From the NCBI RefSeq assembly GCF_030547545.1, contig NZ_JAUOQE010000008.1, positions 1 to 64,000 of the forward strand: a stretch of DNA of 64,000 nt, read 5' to 3'. This document shows positions 1 to 8,214 of the stretch, one piece after another. Under the pieces are notes generated by a model that worked only from the letters and a program-made list of their open reading frames with translations, was not told the origin of the DNA and searched no databases. The stretch's first letter is position 1; every line of letters starts with the position of its first letter. A program made the position numbers and the translations under genes. The stretch comes from Amphritea sp. 1_MG-2023. Lineage in GTDB: Bacteria; Pseudomonadota; Gammaproteobacteria; Pseudomonadales; Balneatricaceae.

Positions 1-213
1 CTTTCTTATCCATATTGCTTATCCTTAGCCATGACTGGCTTAATTATAAGCAGATACACAATTTAAATTACAGGCTCCCGGCACCCTACGCTAATGTTCT
101 CTTTAGCTGAACGCGATGTAGGCGCGTTGAATATCGGCCAATAAAAAGGCGGATGTATTAAACATCCGCCTGTTTCGCTTACTCATCCGCAATACTCAGC
201 GAGCAAACACCGA
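1..213. other. Left-edge intergenic region
   Basis: No complete gene is visible. On the minus strand an ATG at 11-13 follows an AAGGA-like ribosome site about eight bases upstream and gives four codons (MDKK) before the window ends. A TATAAT hexamer on the minus strand at 43-48 could be its promoter. This may be the start of a gene running out of the window, but four codons cannot be identified. The rest holds the terminator described separately. Confidence 0.3.
148..170 (-). terminator. Intrinsic terminator of the fadB remnant
   Basis: Perfect 9-bp inverted repeat GGCGGATGT / ACATCCGCC with a five-base loop. On the minus strand it is followed by TTTTTATT. It lies just past the stop of the decayed fadB tail (214), so it looks like the original terminator of that lost gene. 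Confidence 0.75.
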
Positions 214-319
214 TTAAGCAAAGTACCTCTCCCCTACTGCTTGATGCTGCATAAAGGCGTCGGTAAGCCGATACAACGGGGCTTGATACTGTTTGCCGAT
301 GGCGGCAAACCAAATATCA
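214..319 (-). pseudogene. 3' remnant of a second fadB-type gene
   Basis: Read on the minus strand from about 309 to the TAA at 214-216, the frame encodes a tail of about 31 residues (FAAIGKQYQ, PLYRLTDAFMQ, ending RYFA). It aligns with the last residues of the intact FadB encoded at 1745-3874 (FAAIVKQHQ, PLYRLTDGFMQ, ending TFFA). DNA similarity is high over 240-310 and fades beyond about 312, where the frame meets stops. It is therefore a truncated, non-functional end of another fadB-like gene, not a recent exact duplication. Its terminator at 148-170 is still present. The fadB relationship is read directly; how the rest was lost is inference. Confidence 0.75.
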
Positions 320-384
320 AGATTATGTTGATATTTATTGTACGTAGCGGCTTTGATTGCCTCGGTTATCCTCCGTAAAACCGG

Positions 385-873
385 TTATGACAGTGGAAGA
401 TTCGAGGTATTCTTAATCTCTTTGACCGAGATATGTGACTGAACAGCATTCACTCCGGGGATGCGCCTAATCAGCGTAATACGTTGCGAAAATTCATCTA
501 AATCACGGGCAACAAGCTGCAAAATATAATCAACACTGCCGGTAATGCAGTGACACATCTGAACCCATTCAAACTCACTGATAATCTGTTCAAATTGATT
601 GGTGAGCCCAACATCATGACTCGTAAAAGATACCTGCGTAAAAACAACGACGCCAAACCCAAGTTTACGTCGATTCAATACGGCGCGGTATTCATCGATA
701 TAACCCTCGTCTTCGAGCTTTTTCCAACGGCGCCAGCAAGGTGTCTCACTAAGATTCACCTGTTCCGATAACGCGCTGTTACTGACTCGAGCATCGGACT
801 GAAGCCTGTTGAGTATCTTTAAATCAATGCTATTGATCGGTGCTTGAGTTGATTCTTTCTTTTCTTTGCTCAT
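385..873 (-). CDS. Lrp/AsnC family transcriptional regulator
   Basis: A 162-residue DNA-binding regulator of the leucine-responsive/AsnC family. An N-terminal winged helix-turn-helix (about residues 15-65: IDLKILNRLQSDARVSNSALSEQV, recognition helix near SETPCWRRWKKLE) is followed by a ligand-binding RAM domain with the usual ITGSVDYIL core. Length is typical. It is divergent from the LysE/RhtB exporter that starts at 996, a standard pairing in which the Lrp-type protein senses an amino acid and switches the exporter on. That assignment is inferred from context. The ATG at 871-873 is the only start giving the full HTH. Confidence 0.9.
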   Translation of the reverse strand: MSKEKKESTQAPINSIDLKILNRLQSDARVSNSALSEQVNLSETPCWRRWKKLEDEGYIDEYRAVLNRRKLGFGVVVFTQVSFTSHDVGLTNQFEQIISEFEWVQMCHCITGSVDYILQLVARDLDEFSQRITLIRRIPGVNAVQSHISVKEIKNTSNLPLS

Positions 874-995
874 TGATAGCAGATTCTTCTATTTTAACGT
901 ACATAAGTAATGCTTTTAGCAAGGTTATTCCTGTCAGTCAAGATAGACTCTCTCGAAGAGAATTGACTCGATTTAATCTAAATAGGAATAACCTA

Positions 996-1616
996 GTGAA
1001 TCTGCTCGATGGTTTATTAACGTTAACGGCCATACACTTCATCGCGACACTGTCCCCTGGACCAGAATTTATGCTGATTTCTAAAGAAGCATTGAGATAT
1101 GGACGCCGAGCAGGTTTTTTATCATTAGCCGGAACGATGTCGGGGCTTGTTATACATATTGTATATTCAGCGTTTGGCTTAGCCGCCATTATCTCAAGCT
1201 CAGCCGATGCATTGTTGGCCATCCAGATAATCGGTGGTGGATATTTAATCTATTTGGGCATCAGCGGACTGCTGTCTAAATCTACGGATCAGGCATTAAG
1301 CTGGAGCAATAAAGATAGATCCATCACCGATTGGCAGTTATTCAAGCGGGGATTGATCTGCGATCTATGCAATCCCAAAGCGCCAATTTACTATGTTACG
1401 CTCTTCACCTTCGTCCTTTCCCCCAATATGCCTAATGCACATCTCGCCATCTATGGTGCCTGGATAATGATGATTCATCTAATCTGGTTCTCGGTAGTCG
1501 TGTTGCTGTTATCAGCGCCCGCTATCAATCGAAAATTCAACCGTATCAGTCATTGGATCGATAGACTACTGGGCGGCGCGATGGTCGCCATCGGCATCAA
1601 AGTGCTGATGAGTTGA
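996..1616 (+). CDS. LysE/RhtB family amino-acid exporter
   Basis: A 206-residue inner-membrane translocator of the LysE/RhtB family, which exports amino acids such as homoserine, threonine or lysine. The family signature at the N-terminus (HFIATLSPGPEFMLISKEALRYGRRAG) and about six hydrophobic segments are clear. The open frame extends upstream to 840, but that extension is hydrophilic and atypical. The GTG at 996-998 lies eight bases after AGGAA and gives the normal family length, so I chose it. It is divergent from the Lrp-type gene ending at 873, its likely regulator, and convergent with fadB. Substrate cannot be read from sequence. Confidence 0.85.
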   Translation: MNLLDGLLTLTAIHFIATLSPGPEFMLISKEALRYGRRAGFLSLAGTMSGLVIHIVYSAFGLAAIISSSADALLAIQIIGGGYLIYLGISGLLSKSTDQALSWSNKDRSITDWQLFKRGLICDLCNPKAPIYYVTLFTFVLSPNMPNAHLAIYGAWIMMIHLIWFSVVVLLLSAPAINRKFNRISHWIDRLLGGAMVAIGIKVLMS

Positions 1617-1684
1617 TCGTTTAATGTGTGATAAGCATCACATCTGTTGTGCGCTTGGGCTGTAAACAAAAGTGAACTCAGATC

Positions 1685-1715
1685 TAAAAAGGTCGATGCG
1701 TTTATCATCAACCTT
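1685..1715 (-). terminator. Intrinsic terminator downstream of fadB
   Basis: Inverted repeat AAGGTCGATG (1689-1698) / CATCAACCTT (1706-1715) with one G-U pair and a short loop. On the minus strand it runs into TTTTTAGATC. It sits 30 bases past the fadB stop and closes the leftward thiolase-fadB unit. Confidence 0.75.
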
Positions 1716-1744
1716 TTGTTATCCATAGTCAGTAGCGAGACGGG

Positions 1745-3874
1745 TTAGGCAAAGAAGGTCTGACCGATTTTAAGACGCTGCATAAAGCCATCGGTAAGCC
1801 GATACAATGGGCCTTGATCTTGATGCTGTTTGACGATGGCGGCAAACTGCTCCAAGCCAAGGGTATCGATATAGCGCAGTGGTCCACCACGAAAGCGTGG
1901 AAAACCCAGCCCCAGAATCAAGCCCATATCCACTTCGGCTGACGTGGTAACAATACCGTCTTCCAGACAACGCATCGCTTCGGTGCATAACGGGATCATC
2001 ATTCGATCGATAATCTCTTGATCCGTCACCTCCACCTGACTGGTCACCTGTGTGGCAATCAGTTCCAACGTCGAACCAGACGCCTCTTTATAACGTCGAC
2101 CACTCTCATCAACGCCATATTGATAGAAACCCTTAGCATTTTTCTGTCCCAAGCAATCATCCGCCAGTAACAACGCCATGATCACGCTGCCGTCATGGGA
2201 CATACGCTCAGGAAAACCTTGCTGCATCACCGCATCGGCGTGCACCATGGTGTCGATACCGATCACATCGGCAAGATAAGCCGGCCCCATAGGCCAACCA
2301 AACTGCTCCATCACTTTATCGATACGACGAAAATCTACGCCCTGCTTCAATAGCCGGTTAAAGCCATTAAAATAGGGAAACAAAATCCGGTTAACTAAAA
2401 AACCGGGGCAATCATTCACCACGATCGGTGTTTTACCCATTGCGGTTGCATAGGCGACGGTGGTCGCGATCGTAGCATCACTGGTTTGACGGCCACGAAT
2501 CACCTCAACCAATGGCATCTGATGTACTGGGTTGAAAAAATGCATACCGCAGAACTGTTCAGGACGCTGAACACTGTCAGCCAGCAGATCAATAGAAATG
2601 GTGGATGTATTCGATGCCAGCACTGCATGATTCGGCACATGCTGTTCAACCTCGGCCAAGACTGCAGCTTTCACCTTGGGATTTTCAATCACCGCTTCAA
2701 CCACCAGATCGACACCCTTGAAATGCGTATAATCCAGCGTCGGCGTGATAGCGCCAAGCACTTTAGCTTTTCCGGCAGCATCTAAACGGCCTTTATCTAA
2801 CTGTTTATCGAGCAACTCGGTGGCGGTGTTGATACCCAGAGTCAACGCCTCATCATGGATATCTTTCATGATAATCGGCGTGCCAGTCGAGGCTGATTGA
2901 TAGGCGACGCCACCGCCCATAATACCCGCGCCTAACACGGCGCTTTGAGTCACTGGATGCGCTTGTTTAACCCAAGCAGCCGCCTGCTTTTTGAGCTGAG
3001 TCGAGTTAAGAAACAACCGCACCAAGCTTTGAGTGGCAGCGCTTTTGGCTAGCGTAACAAAACAATCAGTCTCAACCTTTATGGCCGCCGTGAATGGCAG
3101 ATTCACATGTTGACTGATCGTCTCCAGAATCATCTCGGCAGCGGGAAAGCCGGGACGCAGTTGACGACGATACTGTTGTTTCAACTGTGTTAGATCGAGC
3201 GCTTCAGCGCGTTCATCTAACTTACGCGCCGCGTTGCTGGTGTAGCAGACGTCACCATTGACTGCCTGCTGCAGAAACGCCAACGCCTCGGTTGGCAGTT
3301 CGTCAGCCGCGACAACCTGATCCACGGCACCCGCCGCGAGGGCCTGCTCTGCTGCCTGAGGTTGGCCGCTCACCGTCCACGCTAGCGCATCGGCGGCGCC
3401 GATCAAGCGGCTCAGACGTACCGTGCCGCCCCAACCTGGGCACAGACCAAGATTAACCTCCGGAAAACCGACTTTGGCGTTATCCGCAAGCACACGAAAA
3501 TCGGCCGCGAGGGCTAATTCAAAACCACCGCCTAATGCTAAGCCATTAATCGCAACGACCGTCGGATAAGGCAGGTTTTCGAGTGCGCTAAATAAGCGGT
3601 TGGTGTTGCCGACCCACGTGGTTAGTTGCTGCTCGGTTAAACGGAAGTTATCGACAAATTCCGTAATATCCGCACCGACAACAAAAGCCGATTTAGCGCT
3701 ATGAATGAGTAAGCCTTTGATCTCAGGGTCATCCGTTAATATCTCAACCGCATCTGCCAGTTCACTGAGGGTGAGTTGATTGAGCTTATTTACCGATGAG
3801 CCTTGCAGATCTAAGATTAATTCGACCAGCCCCGCCGGCAGTTTATTTAGGCTTAACGTCTGACCTTGATACAT
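1745..3874 (-). CDS. fadB: Fatty-acid oxidation complex subunit alpha (FadB)
   Basis: A 709-residue multifunctional beta-oxidation enzyme. The N-terminal enoyl-CoA hydratase/isomerase domain (residues about 1-190) carries the two catalytic glutamates at 119 (GGGFEL) and 139 (FPEVNLG). An NAD-binding 3-hydroxyacyl-CoA dehydrogenase domain begins near 310 (GAGIMGG at 314-320), with the catalytic histidine at 450 (FFNPVH). Two C-terminal helical dehydrogenase domains follow. Length and start (MYQGQTLSLN, preceded by GAGGT) match FadB of pseudomonads. It lies downstream of a thiolase gene on the same strand, so the two probably supply hydratase/dehydrogenase and thiolase steps together, but the thiolase is not of the classic FadA type. 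Confidence 0.95.
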   Translation of the reverse strand: MYQGQTLSLNKLPAGLVELILDLQGSSVNKLNQLTLSELADAVEILTDDPEIKGLLIHSAKSAFVVGADITEFVDNFRLTEQQLTTWVGNTNRLFSALENLPYPTVVAINGLALGGGFELALAADFRVLADNAKVGFPEVNLGLCPGWGGTVRLSRLIGAADALAWTVSGQPQAAEQALAAGAVDQVVAADELPTEALAFLQQAVNGDVCYTSNAARKLDERAEALDLTQLKQQYRRQLRPGFPAAEMILETISQHVNLPFTAAIKVETDCFVTLAKSAATQSLVRLFLNSTQLKKQAAAWVKQAHPVTQSAVLGAGIMGGGVAYQSASTGTPIIMKDIHDEALTLGINTATELLDKQLDKGRLDAAGKAKVLGAITPTLDYTHFKGVDLVVEAVIENPKVKAAVLAEVEQHVPNHAVLASNTSTISIDLLADSVQRPEQFCGMHFFNPVHQMPLVEVIRGRQTSDATIATTVAYATAMGKTPIVVNDCPGFLVNRILFPYFNGFNRLLKQGVDFRRIDKVMEQFGWPMGPAYLADVIGIDTMVHADAVMQQGFPERMSHDGSVIMALLLADDCLGQKNAKGFYQYGVDESGRRYKEASGSTLELIATQVTSQVEVTDQEIIDRMMIPLCTEAMRCLEDGIVTTSAEVDMGLILGLGFPRFRGGPLRYIDTLGLEQFAAIVKQHQDQGPLYRLTDGFMQRLKIGQTFFA

Positions 3875-4055
3875 AGTAATACCTCGACTCGTTTAGCGAC
3901 GATCTCAAAACTGACAGCCAAGCGGATGCCTAGCCAGCGATAAGGATAACCGGCTATATGAGATATTCGAAAACCAATAACAGAAAATAAAGAGGGCCAC
4001 CCAGCCTCTCATAATGACGCCAGGTGGTCATGATTTAACCAGAATCGAACCTAAC

Positions 4056-5240
4056 TTATACTCGCTCGAACAGCGCGGCGACCCCCTGCCCGCCACCAAT
4101 ACAGAGGCTGACAATCGCATAGCGGCCTTTAATACGATTCAATTCATAGAGCGCTTTAACCGTTACCACGGCACCGGTAGCCCCAATAGGATGACCCAAT
4201 GAGATACCACTACCATTGGGATTGAGACGATCTCGAGGAAGATCTAGTTGTTGCGCCACAGCCAGCGCCTGAGCAGCGAAGGCTTCGTTGACCTCATAAA
4301 CATCGATATCATTGGCGGAGAGATGGTTGCGATCAAAAATCTGTTGAATCGCTCCAACAGGGCCGATACCCATAATGCTCGGATCAACACCCACCAGCGC
4401 ATAATCAACCAAGCGTCCCATGATCTGTCGACCTTCGGCTTCCGCTTTATCACGTTCCATCATAATGACGGCCGCGGCGGCATCGTTGAGGCCTGATGCA
4501 TTGCCTGCGGTGACGGTGCCCTCTTTTTTAAACACAGGTCGTAGGGCCTGCATCTCTGCTAGGGTGCAATCCATACGCACATGTTCATCGGTATCAAATA
4601 GCGTGACGCCTTTACGGCTCTTGAGTTCGACCGGCATGATCTGATCGTTAAAATAGCCATTTTCAATCGCCTGCTGAGCACGATTATGGCTCAACACCGC
4701 CAGCTCATCTTGAGCTTCACGGCTAATAGCATATTTTTCGGCGACGTTCTCCGCTGTGACACCCATATGAATATGGTTAAACGGACAGTTAAGTGCCGCG
4801 ACCATCGGATCGATCATTTGACCGTCGCCCATGCGCTGACCAAAACGCGCCGTTGGCAGATGATAAGGGGCACGACTCATCGATTCGGCTCCACCTGCCA
4901 CCACCGTATCGCAAACCCCCAGTTCAATCTGTTGAGCCGCACTGATGATCGCCTGTAAGCCACTGCCGCATAAACGGTTGAGTGTGAGCGATGGCGTCTC
5001 TTCAGATAACCCCCCTTTAAGCGCCGCCACACGACCAAGATACATATCAGCCGGCTCGGAGTGAATAACATTACCAAACACACTTTGTTCAACCGATGCG
5101 GCCGCAATACCGGCTCGCTTCACGGCTTCAGCCACCAGCATTCCCGCTAATTCCGTCGGTTTATGACCCTTCAAGCTGCCACCATAACCACCAATGGCAG
5201 TACGAACACCGCTGACCACGACCACTTCACGTTTTTTCAT
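4056..5240 (-). CDS. Acetyl-CoA acetyltransferase / beta-ketothiolase
   Basis: A 394-residue thiolase that condenses or cleaves 3-ketoacyl-CoA. The active-site cysteine is at 91 (NRLCGSG), the histidine at 350 (GHPIGATG) and the second cysteine at 380 (CIGGGQG), the spacing of biosynthetic-type thiolases (PhaA/BktB/AtoB). It resembles these more than FadA, whose N-terminus differs. It is first in a leftward unit with fadB; the 181-base gap between them has only a weak 5-bp hairpin (3991-4009) that might reduce read-through. Upstream lies a 65-bp segment shared with the acyl-CoA ligase gene, suggesting joint control. Chain-length preference is not readable. Confidence 0.92.
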   Translation of the reverse strand: MKKREVVVVSGVRTAIGGYGGSLKGHKPTELAGMLVAEAVKRAGIAAASVEQSVFGNVIHSEPADMYLGRVAALKGGLSEETPSLTLNRLCGSGLQAIISAAQQIELGVCDTVVAGGAESMSRAPYHLPTARFGQRMGDGQMIDPMVAALNCPFNHIHMGVTAENVAEKYAISREAQDELAVLSHNRAQQAIENGYFNDQIMPVELKSRKGVTLFDTDEHVRMDCTLAEMQALRPVFKKEGTVTAGNASGLNDAAAAVIMMERDKAEAEGRQIMGRLVDYALVGVDPSIMGIGPVGAIQQIFDRNHLSANDIDVYEVNEAFAAQALAVAQQLDLPRDRLNPNGSGISLGHPIGATGAVVTVKALYELNRIKGRYAIVSLCIGGGQGVAALFERV

Positions 5241-5327
5241 CGTCTTCTCTCTTGTTTTTGTTGGCCTGTCGGGCCGTGTGATGTCTTTCGTTATGATGCT
5301 GTTTGTTACGTTGGCACCTCAATAGAC

Positions 5328-5392
5328 TTCATTCTCTATCGAATAAACGAACGGAACAATGATCAAAAAAGCTTATTCATTGATAAAAACGG
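5328..5392 (-). promoter_or_regulatory. Shared 65-bp regulatory segment, copy 1
   Basis: Aligns without gaps to 7556-7620 with about 54 of 65 bases identical. The block GGAACAATGATCAAAAAAG is identical in both. On the minus strand it reads TTGATC, then 17 bases, then TTCGAT, a possible weak sigma-70 promoter. It lies 88-152 bases upstream of the thiolase start. The inverted repeat AATGATC-N6-GATCATT, perfect in copy 2, is degenerate here. Likely a common regulator site; the regulator is unknown. Confidence 0.6.
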
Positions 5393-5665
5393 CCAGCCAA
5401 AGTTAATAACAAAAAGATCGACAGCCTATTAAAATAGCTTACCTATTGAGTAGTTAGTGTATAAATAGCGCCAAAATCACGACATTCATGCCTTTTTTAA
5501 CAGACTTTAACAAATCAATTAAAAATCAGCGTTATCAACAATGGATTAACACTGTTGACCTCATAAGAAATTATTGCTTTATCGGCCAATCCCTCAACGC
5601 TAGCGAATGGCTAAACGATCAATCACCTCATCATCTAGCTTACGCTGTCTCAACGCAGCGATAAA

Positions 5666-5685
5666 AAGGGAGTCACAGCTCCCTT
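5666..5685 (-). terminator. Intrinsic terminator of the acyl-CoA ligase gene
   Basis: Stem AAGGGAG (5666-5672) / CTCCCTT (5679-5685) with a six-base loop; on the minus strand it is followed by TTTATCGC after the stem's own thymines. It lies 22 bases past the ligase stop. Confidence 0.75.
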
Positions 5686-5707
5686 GCTCTCAATGCATCG
5701 GCAGCCG

Positions 5708-7348
5708 TTAACTTACCTGTGTACGAATCACTTTCTTGTTAATTTTACCGACACTGGTTTTAGGTATCTCTGAGACGATCTTAATATCCTGTGGCACGGC
5801 CCATTTATTAATATGCCCACTGACAACAAATTGCTGTAAGTGTTCTTGAATAGCCGTGCCTTCGAGTTCGTCGCCCGGCACTGGCACAACCAATGCGAAA
5901 GGACGTTCGCCCCATTTATTATCCGGCACCCCCACCACCGCTACCTCAGAGACAGACGGGTGTCGACTGATTAAGTTTTCCAGTTCTAACGATGAAATCC
6001 ACTCGCCACCGGTTTTAATAACATCTTTAATACGGTCTTTAATTTGAATGACATTGTTTTTATCAATCGAGGCAACATCACCGGTATGTAACCAGCCGTT
6101 GTGCCACAACTCTTCACCTTTATCAGCCTCTTTATAATAGCCCTGCGTCAACCAAGGCGAGCGCACCACGATCTCCCCGACCGCCTCACCGTCATGAGCA
6201 ACATCATCACCATCTGGGTCGACGATTTTTAGATCGACAAGACCGATCGGCACGCCGGCTTTGATGCGTAGCGGTATCTGATCACTCAGCGTCAGTTCAC
6301 GTTCGGATGGCCGCAAGAAGACCGCGCTAACCAATGGGCAGGTTTCAGACATGCCGTAGGCGGTAAAGAGTAAGATACCCTGTTCAACCATCTGTCGCGC
6401 CAATGCTGGGGTAGCGGCACTACCACCGGTTAGCAGTTTCCAACCGCTCATATCCGTCGCTTCTGTCTCATCACAATTAAGGATCATCTGCAGTACCGTT
6501 GGCACGCCATGGGAGAAGGTCACGCCTTCCTCACGATATAGACGTAGCAGTTTATTCGGATCATAACGACCAGAATAAACCTGCTTTACCCCTAGCATCG
6601 TGGCGATATAAGGGACGCCCCAAGCATGCACATGAAACATCGGCGTCATCGGCATGTAGACATCATCGGAACGCAATAATGGCTGCCCTTCGAAAGAACC
6701 TAACGTAGTCGCACCGTTTAAGGTATGGAGTACCAACTGACGGTGGCTAAAATAAACACCTTTCGGGTTACCGGTGGTGCCGGTGGTGTAAAACAGTGTG
6801 GCAACTGAATTTTCATCGAAATCGGGAAAGTCATATTCGTCCGATGCCGCCGTCAGTAAGGCTTCATATTCGCCTACCGTGTTAAGGCTGGTTGATGAAG
6901 GTGACTTTTCATCGGTTAATTGTATATAACCACGCACACTCGGCAGCTGATCGGCAAGCTGTTCAGCAATCACGTTAAAATCATCATGCAACAGCACGAA
7001 GTTATCTTCCGCATGGTTCATGGTATAGCCAATTTGATCGACACTGAGGCGGATATTGACATGATGTAACACTGCGCCAATCATCGGCACGGCAAAGTAA
7101 CTTTCCAAATAACGATGACTGTCCCAATCCATCACGGCAACGGTATCACCCGCTTTCACACCGGCATTACTGAGAACATTCGCTAATCGACAAATACGCT
7201 TATACAGCGTGCGATAATCATAGCGAATCACATCGCTATAAACGATTTCGTTGTCGGGCTGAAAACGTTGACCCGATAGCAGTAGGCTTTTGATTAAGAG
7301 TGGAAAGTCGTGTGCATTAGCTGCAGGTTTTATTATTTTTGTTTGCAT
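5708..7348 (-). CDS. Acyl-CoA ligase, AlkK-like
   Basis: A 546-residue AMP-forming acyl-CoA synthetase that activates a fatty acid with ATP and CoA. Visible signatures are the phosphate-binding loop YTTGTTGNPKG (about residues 188-198), AYGMSETCP, GWLHTGD, the hinge/substrate motif IKDVIKTGGEWIS, and the catalytic lysine at 535 (PKTSVGK). The overall pattern (MTPMFHVHAWGVPY, EWISSLELE) resembles medium-chain ligases such as AlkK and related dicarboxylic/branched fatty-acid ligases rather than E. coli FadD. It is transcribed alone, but its upstream region shares a 65-bp segment with the thiolase-fadB unit, which argues for co-regulated fatty-acid use. Exact substrate is not determinable. Confidence 0.9.
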   Translation of the reverse strand: MQTKIIKPAANAHDFPLLIKSLLLSGQRFQPDNEIVYSDVIRYDYRTLYKRICRLANVLSNAGVKAGDTVAVMDWDSHRYLESYFAVPMIGAVLHHVNIRLSVDQIGYTMNHAEDNFVLLHDDFNVIAEQLADQLPSVRGYIQLTDEKSPSSTSLNTVGEYEALLTAASDEYDFPDFDENSVATLFYTTGTTGNPKGVYFSHRQLVLHTLNGATTLGSFEGQPLLRSDDVYMPMTPMFHVHAWGVPYIATMLGVKQVYSGRYDPNKLLRLYREEGVTFSHGVPTVLQMILNCDETEATDMSGWKLLTGGSAATPALARQMVEQGILLFTAYGMSETCPLVSAVFLRPSERELTLSDQIPLRIKAGVPIGLVDLKIVDPDGDDVAHDGEAVGEIVVRSPWLTQGYYKEADKGEELWHNGWLHTGDVASIDKNNVIQIKDRIKDVIKTGGEWISSLELENLISRHPSVSEVAVVGVPDNKWGERPFALVVPVPGDELEGTAIQEHLQQFVVSGHINKWAVPQDIKIVSEIPKTSVGKINKKVIRTQVS

Positions 7349-8214
7349 GGTTTCACCTTGTGAGTTGGAAAAAATCAGCGGATGCCAGGTTCAACCGCAT
7401 ACATATAGAGACCGGTTCTCTACCGTATATCGCTTCATACGTGGCACTTTTATAAAATCTCCTGTTGTTATCGCTGCGCGCTCATTATTAATTAGCGTCG
7501 TTATTTAACAACGGCGTTGTTCGCTCGGTGTCTCAGGAATATAGCTTTAATGCATTTCATTCTCCGTTGAAAAAAAGAGTGGAACAATGATCAAAAAAGA
7601 TCATTAATTGATATAAACGGACAATTTTGAAATGTAATGATAATTGATCGATACCTCTACTAAGCTCACCAAAACACCCGTTTTATCGTAGTGAGCGGAG
7701 AATTTCGCCGGTATATAGGGCATTATGCGCACACCTCCATCAACTAAAATTGTTGCACTGCGGTACCAGAGCATATTAACGCAAGGATACAACCATTGCC
7801 TTATCGGACATCGCTAACCGTACTATGAATTGAGCACTATTAGCCAAGCATTACTGATTAGTTCTAATTTAAGCGCTCATAAGTGAAGCGTTATGCACGC
7901 AATAGGTCAGCGTTCGCCGGTGTTGTTATTCGCCCGTATGGATAACAGTATAGAATAGCCTTATCAGACCGACGTTTCCTCAATCGATAGTCACTTTTTA
8001 GGGCAGCGCTTCATCGCGATTGCCATCAGCGACGGCTATGGAATTCTGAATGATTAACGCCTGAGAATATGCGGCAAAACCATCGTCATGACAGCAGGCT
8101 ATTCTTCGTTATGCTGCCTCATGGTGACATCACTCGCTGGCTTGCGGCATAAGTTCCTTTAAACTCCTATCAAGTTATGCAACTATGCCTCGGTCATTAT
8201 GCTAAGGAACCGTT
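7349..8214. other. Long non-coding gap between acyl-CoA ligase and M50 protease
   Basis: 866 bases without a supported gene. It holds the second 65-bp regulatory segment (7556-7620) and, at about 7411-7425, a small inverted repeat AGAGA/TCTCT. A 62-codon minus-strand frame at 7604-7792 overlaps the regulatory segment, has no family resemblance and no good ribosome site. Stretch 7850-8190 shows no recognisable coding or RNA signal; it may be decayed sequence. Confidence 0.55.
7556..7620 (-). promoter_or_regulatory. Shared 65-bp regulatory segment, copy 2
   Basis: Ungapped match (about 83% identity) to 5328-5392, located 208-272 bases upstream of the acyl-CoA ligase start. It contains the perfect inverted repeat AATGATC-AAAAAA-GATCATT. 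The duplicated arrangement upstream of two fatty-acid genes suggests binding of one regulator. It does not resemble the E. coli FadR consensus as I know it. Confidence 0.6.

Larger units (their letters stand above)
5241..5707. other. Intergenic region upstream of the thiolase gene
   Basis: 467 bases without a convincing gene. It contains the first copy of the shared 65-bp promoter-like segment (5328-5392) and the ligase terminator (5666-5685). The AT-rich middle (5400-5600) has no recognisable RNA gene or open frame with a ribosome site. Confidence 0.6.

Noticed and set aside
7604-7792. 62-codon minus-strand frame in the gap upstream of the acyl-CoA ligase
   Set aside because: It overlaps the duplicated regulatory segment, has no convincing ribosome site and resembles no family.
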